From assembly GCF_014884385.1 (NCBI RefSeq), contig NZ_WKFH01000003.1, positions 1,286,001 through 1,350,000 of the forward strand: a stretch of DNA of 64,000 nucleotides. The letters are read 5' to 3'. Each line of letters begins with the position of its first letter. Within the stretch, counting starts at the first letter, position 1. This document shows positions 35,389 through 42,818 of the stretch, piece after piece. Made by a program: the position numbers and the translations under genes. The notes under the pieces were generated by a model. The model had not been told where the DNA came from. It did not search any database and saw nothing but the letters and a program-made list of their open reading frames with translations. The stretch comes from Phycobacter azelaicus (GTDB lineage Bacteria; Pseudomonadota; Alphaproteobacteria; Rhodobacterales; Rhodobacteraceae).

Positions 35389-36435
35389 ATGAAGAAACTG
35401 AAGCTGCTTTGGGCGCTGGTGCGTGTTTTGTTGCCCGAGGGTCTTGTACGCAGGCTCTATAGTGGATCCTTGCCGGTCGTTGATGAGAGGCAGGCCGATC
35501 CCAAGGCGCAGGCCGTTGCAGATCTGGTGGGTCTGGTACGCGATCCGGGCGCCGTGCCCACGGTCGCGGAAAGCCGCGCGCAGCTGGCCGGTTTCATCGA
35601 GAAGTTCGACGCGCCCTGCATGGCCCGAGTGGCGCGGAGCGACATCACACTGCCCGGTGCGGATGGCCCGCGCCCTGCGCGCCAGTACCTGCCGGACGCG
35701 ATTGATCCGGGCCAGTCTTTGCCCTGCCTGATGTATCTGCATGGAGGAGGCTGGATTCAGGGCAGCATCGATACCCATGATGCGCTTTGTGCCAAACTGG
35801 CGGCGCGTGCAGGTATTTGTGTTGTGGCCTACAGCTATCGTCTTGCGCCCGAGCACCCTTTTCCGGCGGCGCCTCAGGATGTGATGGCGGGATATCGGGC
35901 TCTTTTGGACCATGCCGAGGAGCTTGGCATAGACCCACACCGTATTGCGGTCGGTGGCGACAGCGCCGGTGCCAACCTGACGGCCAGCCTGATGCACAGC
36001 CTGTCCGAGGCGGCAGTGCCCCTGCCACAAGCGCAGCTCTTGTTCTACCCGGCGGTGGATGCGCGGCTCAATTCCGCCTCGGTTGAGGCGCTGCACGAGC
36101 ATGCCCTTTTGTCGCGCCCTCGGATGGAGTGGTACATGGACCAGTATCTCCCTGCAGGTCAGGACAGGCTGGCGCCGGAGGTTTCTCCGGTGATGTCTCG
36201 GAAACTGGCAGGGCAGCCGCAGGCCTTTGTACTGGTTGCAGGTCACGATCCCTTGTGGGACGACGGCTTGTCCTATGCCGCGGCGCTGGAGCAGGCAGGT
36301 GTTGCGGTCACCCTCTCGCGCTATCCGGGCCAGATCCACGGCTTTCTGAACCTCACCAAGGTGGTCCCGCAAGGGGATCTGGCCATCTCCGAGGCCGCGA
36401 CCTGGCTGGGGCTGGCCTTAAACGCCGATGCCTGA
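35389..36435 (+). CDS. Alpha/beta hydrolase, hormone-sensitive-lipase type
   Basis: The 348-residue protein has the HGGGW oxyanion motif (YLHGGGWIQGS near residue 117), GGDSAGAN around the nucleophile Ser near residue 188, and a catalytic His in GQIHGFLNLT near residue 319. This is an esterase/lipase of the HSL family acting on short or medium acyl esters; the natural substrate is unknown. GGAGG precedes the ATG. The methionine-sulfoxide reductase gene follows. Confidence 0.9.
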   Translation: MKKLKLLWALVRVLLPEGLVRRLYSGSLPVVDERQADPKAQAVADLVGLVRDPGAVPTVAESRAQLAGFIEKFDAPCMARVARSDITLPGADGPRPARQYLPDAIDPGQSLPCLMYLHGGGWIQGSIDTHDALCAKLAARAGICVVAYSYRLAPEHPFPAAPQDVMAGYRALLDHAEELGIDPHRIAVGGDSAGANLTASLMHSLSEAAVPLPQAQLLFYPAVDARLNSASVEALHEHALLSRPRMEWYMDQYLPAGQDRLAPEVSPVMSRKLAGQPQAFVLVAGHDPLWDDGLSYAAALEQAGVAVTLSRYPGQIHGFLNLTKVVPQGDLAISEAATWLGLALNADA

Positions 36436-36509
36436 GCAGGATCTTGCGCTTGGGCGCCCGTCACGGGATACAGCACCTGTGAAATTGATAGATGCGGGAG
36501 CCTGACCTG

Positions 36510-36962
36510 ATGAGCCTCGATTACAGCACCTTGGCAAAGACTATCGCCGCCCTGACCGAAGGGGAGGACGACGAAGTCGCCCTGATGGCCACCGTGGCCT
36601 GCGAGGTGCATCACAGCGATGACCGGTTTGACTGGACTGGTTTCTACCGCGCGGTGGCGCCCGAGCTGCTGAAGATCGGCCCCTATCAGGGCGGGCACGG
36701 CTGCCTTCAGATCCCGTTTTCGCGCGGGGTCTGCGGCGCGGCGGCGCGCAGCGGCGAAGTGCAGCTGGTGCCGGATGTGGAGGCTTTTCCAGGCCATATC
36801 GCCTGCGCCTCTTCCACCCAGTCGGAACTGGTTCTGCCGGTCTGGAACAAAGCCGGGGATCTGATCGGCGTCTTTGATATCGATAGCGACCAGCCGGATG
36901 CCTTTACGCAAGAGGATGCCGACCAACTGGCTGCGATCCTGAAACAGGTCTTCGCCGTTTGA
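36510..36962 (+). CDS. Free methionine-(R)-sulfoxide reductase (GAF domain)
   Basis: The 150-residue single GAF domain has the three conserved cysteines of the fRMsr family: GHGCLQIP, GVCGAAAR and HIACASST, followed by SELVLPVWNKAGDLIGVFDI. The enzyme reduces free methionine-R-sulfoxide with thioredoxin as electron source in the cytoplasm. The ATG at 36510 is chosen because GGGAG lies about 10 bases upstream and because the product then matches the family; an upstream ATG at 36492 lacks this. Confidence 0.93.
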   Translation: MSLDYSTLAKTIAALTEGEDDEVALMATVACEVHHSDDRFDWTGFYRAVAPELLKIGPYQGGHGCLQIPFSRGVCGAAARSGEVQLVPDVEAFPGHIACASSTQSELVLPVWNKAGDLIGVFDIDSDQPDAFTQEDADQLAAILKQVFAV

Positions 36963-36980
36963 CGGGCTTTTGTGATATTC

Positions 36981-37044
36981 GTGAAAAAATGCTTTGAAAT
37001 TTCACTGACTCGGGGCATCGTGAAAAAGAACTGCATTTTTTCAC
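36981..37044 (+). promoter_or_regulatory. Pair of 25-bp palindromes upstream of the XRE-cupin gene
   Basis: Site 1 (36981-37005) and site 2 (37020-37044) both read GTGAAA-N13-TTTCAC, with identical spacing and centres 39 bp apart. They end 16 bp before the TTG start of the XRE-cupin regulator, a layout expected for autoregulation by a dimeric HTH protein bound at two sites. Confidence 0.65.
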
Positions 37045-37060
37045 GTCCCGGAGCCTCCTC

Positions 37061-37630
37061 TTGTCCGACCTGTCCCCGCCCTCTGCCACCCTTGGCGCCG
37101 ACATCCGTGCCCTGCGCAAGGCGCGCGGGCTGACCCTGACGGACATCGCGGAACGGCTTGACCGCTCTGTGGGCTGGCTCAGTCAGGTGGAGCGGGACCT
37201 GTCTGATCCGTCAATCTCGGACCTGCGCCAGATTGCGCAGTGTCTGGGCGTGCCCATGTCGATGCTGTTTGCCCATTCGAACGCTCCGGCCGAGGAACAG
37301 GGCTATGTGGTGCGTGCAGGTGCGCGCCGTCCCATGGGGTCGGGCGAGGAAGGTCTGATCGAAGAGCTGCTCTCGCCGGACCTCACCGATGATTTTGAAA
37401 TGGTGCATTCCACCTTTGCGCCCCGCTCACGCATGCAGACCCCCGCGGACCGGCCCACGCAGGAGGTGGGCTACATGATCTCGGGCAAGCTGGATCTGGT
37501 GATCGGCGGGCGCGCCTTCACCGTCGGCCCCGGCGACAGCTTCCGCATTCGCCATGAACCCTATCAATGGGCCAACCCTTATGACGTGGCCGCCGTGGCG
37601 GTCTGGGTCATCGCCCCGCCGGTGTACTAG
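37061..37630 (+). CDS. XRE-family transcriptional regulator with cupin domain
   Basis: The 189-residue protein has an N-terminal helix-turn-helix (LGADIRALRKARGLTLTDIA, then LDRSVGWLSQVERDLSDPSI, residues ~11-55) and a C-terminal cupin effector domain (QEVGYMISGKLDLVIGGRAF near residues 128-147, with GDSFRIRHEPYQW). Such regulators sense amino acids or small metabolites and control transport and catabolism. The start is TTG with GGAG 7 bases upstream. Two palindromic sites precede it, and the LysE gene begins 11 bp after its stop. Confidence 0.88.
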   Translation: MSDLSPPSATLGADIRALRKARGLTLTDIAERLDRSVGWLSQVERDLSDPSISDLRQIAQCLGVPMSMLFAHSNAPAEEQGYVVRAGARRPMGSGEEGLIEELLSPDLTDDFEMVHSTFAPRSRMQTPADRPTQEVGYMISGKLDLVIGGRAFTVGPGDSFRIRHEPYQWANPYDVAAVAVWVIAPPVY

Positions 37631-37641
37631 GGGGACGTGCG

Positions 37642-38271
37642 ATGAGTTTCGAAGCCTGGAGTGTTTTTGCCCTGTTCTGGGTGGTTTTTGTCACCACACC
37701 GGGGCCAAACGCGGTGAACTGCATCTCGAACGGCATGACCCTCGGCCTGCCCAAGGCGATGCTCGGGGTGCTTGCGATCCTGACGCAGGCCAGTGCATTT
37801 CTGGTTCTGTCGGCTCTTGGAGTGACGGCACTGATCGCGGCCTCGCCCACGGCGTTTTTCGTGGCCAAGGTGATCGGCGCGGGCTTTCTCATCTTCCTTG
37901 GCATTCGCGGCTGGCTCAACGCAACGCGCCCCACGCCCGCGGTCGAACGGCCCGCGCGCCACGTCTACCTGCACGCGCTGGCGGTCGCCACCATCAACCC
38001 CAAAAGCGTCGCCGGATATCTTGCCGCGTTTTCCCAGTTCGTGCAGCCCGGCGTGCCGATCTGGGATCAGATGGCGGTCATCATGCCCACGGCGCTGGTT
38101 CTGACGACGCTCAGCTACACTGGGTTCACGCTATTGGGCGTTCTGATGGGCAAGGCGGCGCTCAAGGCGGTCTTCAATGTCTGGATCCGCCGGGTGCTGG
38201 CTCTGTGCTTCATTACATATGGGATTCTGCTGGGGGCCAGCAGCACACCAAACCTGGAGGTGCCGCAATGA
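37642..38271 (+). CDS. LysE/RhtB-family exporter
   Basis: The 209-residue protein has about six membrane segments and the family-typical FWVVFVTTPGPNAVNCISNG near residues 12-31 and LAVATINPKSVAGYLAAFSQF near residues 113-133. Members export amino acids or related compounds. Spacing of 11 bp to the XRE-cupin gene indicates one operon and suggests the regulator controls efflux in response to a substrate, perhaps one of the methylated amino acids handled by the genes that follow. Confidence 0.9.
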   Translation: MSFEAWSVFALFWVVFVTTPGPNAVNCISNGMTLGLPKAMLGVLAILTQASAFLVLSALGVTALIAASPTAFFVAKVIGAGFLIFLGIRGWLNATRPTPAVERPARHVYLHALAVATINPKSVAGYLAAFSQFVQPGVPIWDQMAVIMPTALVLTTLSYTGFTLLGVLMGKAALKAVFNVWIRRVLALCFITYGILLGASSTPNLEVPQ

Positions 38272-38316
38272 CACAGCCACCAGTCCCAACACCTCATTCA
38301 GCAAAAGGGAGCGGAT

Positions 38317-40764
38317 ATGTCTGATTTTCCATCAAAGGCCCGCGTGGTCATCATTGGCGGCGGTGTCGTCGGCTGTTCCTCCCTCTATCATCTGGCCAAG
38401 AAGGGCTGGAGCGATTGCGTGCTCTTGGAAAAGAACGAGTTGACGGCGGGCTCGACCTGGCACGCGGCAGGCAATGTGCCGACTTTCTCGACCTCCTGGT
38501 CGATCATGAACATGCAGCGCTATTCGACCGAGCTTTATGCGCGGCTGGGCGATGAGGTTGACTACCCGATGAATTATCATCAGACGGGGTCGATCCGGTT
38601 GGCGCACACGAAAGAACGGATGCAGGAGTTCGAGCGGGCCGCAGCCATGGGTCGCTATCAGGGCATGGGGATGGAGATCCTGACCCCGCAACAGGCCAAG
38701 GATCGCTATCCCTTCCTTGAAACCCACGATCTGGCGGGCGCTCTTTATGATCCCAACGACGGCGATATCGACCCCGCGCAGGTGACGCAGGCGCTGGCCA
38801 AGGGCGCGCGTGACATGGGCGCCAAAATCCTGCGCTTCTGCCCCGCGACTGGCGTCACGCAAACGGATGACGGCTGGATCGTGCACACCGACAAGGGCGA
38901 CATCGCCTGCGACTATGTGGTCAACGCCGCCGGATATTACGCGCAGCGCGTCGGTGAATGGTTCAAACCCTATGGCGGGCGCACGGTGCCGATGATGGTG
39001 ATGAGCCACCAATATCTTCTGTCCGAGGAAATCCCCGAGATCGAAGCCCACAGCAAAAAGACCGGGAAGAAGCTACCGCTGTTGCGGGATGTGGATGTCT
39101 CCTACTACCTGCGGCAGGAAAAGCATGGCTTCAACCTGGGCCCCTATGAACCCAACTGCCGCGCCCATTGGGAGACCGACGCCGATCCCATGCCCGAGGA
39201 TTTTTCCTTCCAGCTGTGGAACGACGATTTGGACCGGATCGAAGACATCGTCACCGACGCAATGGAGCGTGTGCCTGCACTGGCGACAGCGGGCGTTTCC
39301 CGCGTGATCAACGGTCCGATCCCCTATGCTCCCGATGGGCTGCCCTTGCTAGGGCCGATGCCTGGCGTGAAGAACGCTTTCGAAGCTTGTGTTTTCACCT
39401 TCGGCATCGCCCAAGGCGGCGGCGCGGGCAAGGTGCTGGCGGAATGGATCGTCGATGGGCAGACCGAATGGGACATGTGGTCCTGCGATCCGCGCCGCTA
39501 CACCGATTACACCGATCACGACTACTGTGTCGCCAAGGGCATGGAGGTCTACGGCCACGAATATGCCATGCACTTCCCGCGCCACGAATGGCCTGCGGGG
39601 CGAGACAAGAAGCTGTCGCCGGTCCATGATAAGGTCATCGCGCTGGGCGGGCAGATGGGCGCCTACAACGGCTGGGAGCGCGCCAACTGGTTCGCCAAAC
39701 CCGGCGATGACACGTCGGAGGAAGCCACTCGCACCTGGGGGCGCGCTGGCCCCTGGGAGGCCCGCATCCGCGAAGAATGCGAGGCGGTGCGCGATCACTG
39801 CGGCGTGCTGGACCTGCCCGGTTTTTCCCGCTTCGAGGTCAAGGGACCCGGTGCGCGTGAATGGCTGCTCGGCAAGATCACCGGCGCCCTGCCGGGACCG
39901 GGGCGCATGGGGCTGGCCTATTTCACTGATCCCCGTGGCCGTATCCTGACCGAGATGAGCGTCATGTGGCACGGGGAAGATCACTACATGCTGATCACCG
40001 CCGCCACGGCCCAGTGGCATGACTACTATGTGCTGGCACATGACCTGCCCGAAGGGATCACGCTGCGCGACCGCACCACGGATTTCTCGACCCTGATCGT
40101 TACTGGCCCCGCCGCGCGCGATATATTCACTGCCATTAAAACCAAAGCCGATCTTTCGCTACCTTGGCTTTCGGTGCAGACCGCGCGCATTTCCGGGATC
40201 GACTGCGGATTGGCGCGTGTCTCTTTCGCCGGGGAACTGGGCTGGGAAATCCACGCTGCCCCCGATGACATTCCGGCGCTTTATGACGCGGTGCTGGATG
40301 CGGGCGCCAAACCCTTTGGCATGTACGCGCTGAATTCCCTGCGGATCGAGAAAGGCTACCGCGCCTGGAAAGGGGATCTCTCCACCGACTATTCGGCAAT
40401 CGAAGGCGGGCTCGATCGGTTCATTAGGTTGGACAAACCGCAGCACTTCCCGGGCAAGGCGGAGCTCGCGGCAGAGGCAAAGGCCGGACCGGCAAAACGC
40501 TTTGTCACCCTGATCGTCGAGGCGGCAGAGGCGGACGCCCCTTACATGTCCTGCATCTGGAAGGATGGGGAGATTGTCGGAGAGACCACCTCGGGCGATT
40601 GGGGATACCGCGTCGACGCTTCCATCGCTCTGGGCATGGTGCGGGCCGATCTCGCCGTCGCCGACACCGAGCTGGAGGTCGAAATCTACGGGCAGATGTG
40701 CCCTGCCATGGTGCAAAAGGATGAGCCGCTCTGGGATCCGGAAAACGCCCGCTTGCGCGCATGA
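38317..40764 (+). CDS. FAD-dependent oxidoreductase with C-terminal GcvT domains (dimethylglycine/sarcosine dehydrogenase type), copy 1
   Basis: The 815-residue protein has an N-terminal FAD-binding DAO domain (VVIIGGGVVGCSSLYHLAKK near residues 9-28, and the STWHAAG motif near 48-54 whose His binds FAD covalently in mammalian dimethylglycine dehydrogenase). Its C-terminal half has aminomethyltransferase folds (GVLDLPGFSRFEVKGPGARE; GMYALNSLRIEKGYRAWKGD; YMSCIWKDGEIVG). It should oxidise an N-methyl group and pass formaldehyde to tetrahydrofolate. It lies 45 bp after the LysE gene. A paralogue is at 42819. Confidence 0.88.
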   Translation: MSDFPSKARVVIIGGGVVGCSSLYHLAKKGWSDCVLLEKNELTAGSTWHAAGNVPTFSTSWSIMNMQRYSTELYARLGDEVDYPMNYHQTGSIRLAHTKERMQEFERAAAMGRYQGMGMEILTPQQAKDRYPFLETHDLAGALYDPNDGDIDPAQVTQALAKGARDMGAKILRFCPATGVTQTDDGWIVHTDKGDIACDYVVNAAGYYAQRVGEWFKPYGGRTVPMMVMSHQYLLSEEIPEIEAHSKKTGKKLPLLRDVDVSYYLRQEKHGFNLGPYEPNCRAHWETDADPMPEDFSFQLWNDDLDRIEDIVTDAMERVPALATAGVSRVINGPIPYAPDGLPLLGPMPGVKNAFEACVFTFGIAQGGGAGKVLAEWIVDGQTEWDMWSCDPRRYTDYTDHDYCVAKGMEVYGHEYAMHFPRHEWPAGRDKKLSPVHDKVIALGGQMGAYNGWERANWFAKPGDDTSEEATRTWGRAGPWEARIREECEAVRDHCGVLDLPGFSRFEVKGPGAREWLLGKITGALPGPGRMGLAYFTDPRGRILTEMSVMWHGEDHYMLITAATAQWHDYYVLAHDLPEGITLRDRTTDFSTLIVTGPAARDIFTAIKTKADLSLPWLSVQTARISGIDCGLARVSFAGELGWEIHAAPDDIPALYDAVLDAGAKPFGMYALNSLRIEKGYRAWKGDLSTDYSAIEGGLDRFIRLDKPQHFPGKAELAAEAKAGPAKRFVTLIVEAAEADAPYMSCIWKDGEIVGETTSGDWGYRVDASIALGMVRADLAVADTELEVEIYGQMCPAMVQKDEPLWDPENARLRA

Positions 40765-40808
40765 TGCTCCGGGGTTAGGCCGCAGTCAGGTAAAGCAAGA
40801 GGCATGAA

Positions 40809-41705
40809 ATGTCGGATATTACATTGCTGGATGGCTCCATTGGTCAGGAGCTGGTGAAGCGGGCCAAGGGGCAGCCGACGCCCATGTGGTCGACCTCGGT
40901 GATGCTGGATCAGCCCGAAGCCGTTGAGGCTGTGCACAAGGCCTATTTCGATGCGGGAGCGACCATTGCCACGGCAAATACCTATGCGGTGCACCGGGAC
41001 CGCCTGCCCATGGGTGGGCTTGAGGATCGATTTGAAGATCTGATCGACATGGCCTTGCAGGGCGCTGGGGCCGCGCGCGATGCCAATGGCGGGGGAAGGG
41101 TGGCCGGGGCGATGGGGCCGCTTGGTGCCACCTACCGCACCGACAAGACGCCCCCGGCAGAGCAAGCCGCGCCGCTTTTTGCCGAATTGGTTGATCTGAT
41201 GCGCGACCGGGTGGATCTCTTCATTCTGGAAACCGTCGCCTCGATTGATCAGGCGCGGGGCGGATTGATGGGCTGCCAGAAAGCAGACCGCCCGGTGTGG
41301 CTGTCGGTGACGGTCGATGACGAGGACGGAACTCGCCTGCGCTCCGGTCAGCCGGTGGCGGATCTGGCGCCTGTGGTGGCGGAATTTGCCCCCGATGCGG
41401 TGCTGATCAACTGCTCCCGCCCCGAGGCGATCCCGGCGGGCCTTGAGATCCTCAAAACCTTTGGTCGCCCCTTTGGCGCCTATGCGAACGGTTTCACCAA
41501 GATCTCCGAAGGGTTCCTGAAGGACGCCCCGACAGTAGACGCCCTGGAAGAGCGCAAGGATCTGGGGCCCAAAGCCTATGCGGATCTGGTCATGGGCTGG
41601 ATTAATCAGGGTGCCACAATCGTTGGTGGTTGCTGCGAGGTTGGTCCCGATCACATTACCGAGCTGGCGCGCCGCCTGACGGCAGAAGGGCATCGGATTA
41701 TCTAA
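40809..41705 (+). CDS. Homocysteine S-methyltransferase family protein (betaine-homocysteine methyltransferase-like)
   Basis: The 298-residue Zn-dependent TIM-barrel protein has LLDGSIGQEL at the N terminus and the three zinc Cys ligands: LINCSRP near residue 201 and GGCCEVGPDH near residues 275-284. It transfers a methyl group to homocysteine to make methionine; possible donors are glycine betaine, S-methylmethionine or a sulfonium compound. Placement between two N-methyl oxidoreductases makes glycine betaine a good guess, giving dimethylglycine for its neighbours. The GlxA-type gene starts 20 bp past its stop. Confidence 0.88.
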   Translation: MSDITLLDGSIGQELVKRAKGQPTPMWSTSVMLDQPEAVEAVHKAYFDAGATIATANTYAVHRDRLPMGGLEDRFEDLIDMALQGAGAARDANGGGRVAGAMGPLGATYRTDKTPPAEQAAPLFAELVDLMRDRVDLFILETVASIDQARGGLMGCQKADRPVWLSVTVDDEDGTRLRSGQPVADLAPVVAEFAPDAVLINCSRPEAIPAGLEILKTFGRPFGAYANGFTKISEGFLKDAPTVDALEERKDLGPKAYADLVMGWINQGATIVGGCCEVGPDHITELARRLTAEGHRII

Positions 41706-41725
41706 CCGATTGGAAAAGGGGCGCG

Positions 41726-42706
41726 ATGACGCGGGAAACCGGCACTCAGGAAAAAGGGTCGTGGCAGATCGATATTCTGGTCTGCGAGGGCTTCGTTTTG
41801 ACCGAAATGGCAGCGGTGACGGATACGCTGCGGATTGCCAACCGGGTCATGGCACGCCGCCAATTTGAATGGACCGTACGCTCGGCCATTGGCGGGCCTA
41901 TCGGCTGCCGTTCCGGCCTTGATGTGGAAACCAAGCCCTTTGTCACGCGGCCTGATGCGGATTTCGCCTTTGTGCTGGGAAATACCGATCCCAGCCATCC
42001 TGGTCTGTCACTGAACCGTGTGATCCAGAGTTATACCAGCCGTGGGACCAAGGTTTATCTGCTCGCCGAAGCTGCGGCCCGTCACATCCGCAATCAAAGG
42101 GGACAGGTCGGCCCCCATACAACCCATTGGGAAAATTCGGATCTGTTGCGCGAGCAGCTTGGTCTAGACCCGGGCAGCCAGACCCTGGCCCATGAGGACG
42201 GGCTGGTCGTAACCTGCGCCGGGATGGGCGCCACCACCGATATCGTTCTGGCGCTGGTTGGGCGGCTCACTTCGGCGGCAGTGCAGGTGACAGTGGCGAA
42301 TATCCTCTTGCATGATCACATCCGCGATTTTGCCTCGCTGCAGCCCTTTGCAGGGCATGCGCCGACCACATCGGGGGATCGCGATCTGGATCACTGTATT
42401 CTCCTGATGCAGGCCCACATCGAAGAGCCCTTGCCGATCAGCGCAATCGTGGCTGAGCTGGGTCTCTCCAACCGGTCTCTGGAACGCAAGTTCAAGACCT
42501 TTTTTGGCACGACACCAAATGGCTTTTACCGCGAGATGCGACTCGCCAAGGCCAATAATCTGCTTCTGAACACGACCCTCAGCGTGCGCGAAATTGGTCT
42601 CGCCTGTGGATTTCCCAATGGGTTTTCCTCGCTCTATAAATCCGTCTTCGGGATCACGCCCTTTGCCCTACGCAAACAGCGCCGGGCCCGGTCTTCTGTC
42701 GGCTAG
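41726..42706 (+). CDS. GlxA-family AraC-type transcriptional regulator
   Basis: The 326-residue protein has an N-terminal DJ-1/PfpI-like domain (QIDILVCEGFVLTEMAAVTD near residues 14-33, FVLGNTDPSHPGL near 79-91, LVVTCAGMGATTDI with a small-residue elbow) and a C-terminal AraC HTH pair (residues ~215-320, including LGLSNRSLERKFKTFFGTTP). Relatives GbdR and CdhR control glycine-betaine and carnitine catabolism, which fits the neighbours. The ATG at 41726 has AAAGGGG upstream. Confidence 0.9.
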   Translation: MTRETGTQEKGSWQIDILVCEGFVLTEMAAVTDTLRIANRVMARRQFEWTVRSAIGGPIGCRSGLDVETKPFVTRPDADFAFVLGNTDPSHPGLSLNRVIQSYTSRGTKVYLLAEAAARHIRNQRGQVGPHTTHWENSDLLREQLGLDPGSQTLAHEDGLVVTCAGMGATTDIVLALVGRLTSAAVQVTVANILLHDHIRDFASLQPFAGHAPTTSGDRDLDHCILLMQAHIEEPLPISAIVAELGLSNRSLERKFKTFFGTTPNGFYREMRLAKANNLLLNTTLSVREIGLACGFPNGFSSLYKSVFGITPFALRKQRRARSSVG

Positions 42707-42818
42707 CGTTTCATCATAGGTCAGGCAAAGACCGGGCTAGAGCTGACGTTTTTGGTGCATTTCCTGCCGTCTATCTGTGCCATCATGGGATGAAGATAAT
42801 GCCTTTGGAGTGCACAAG

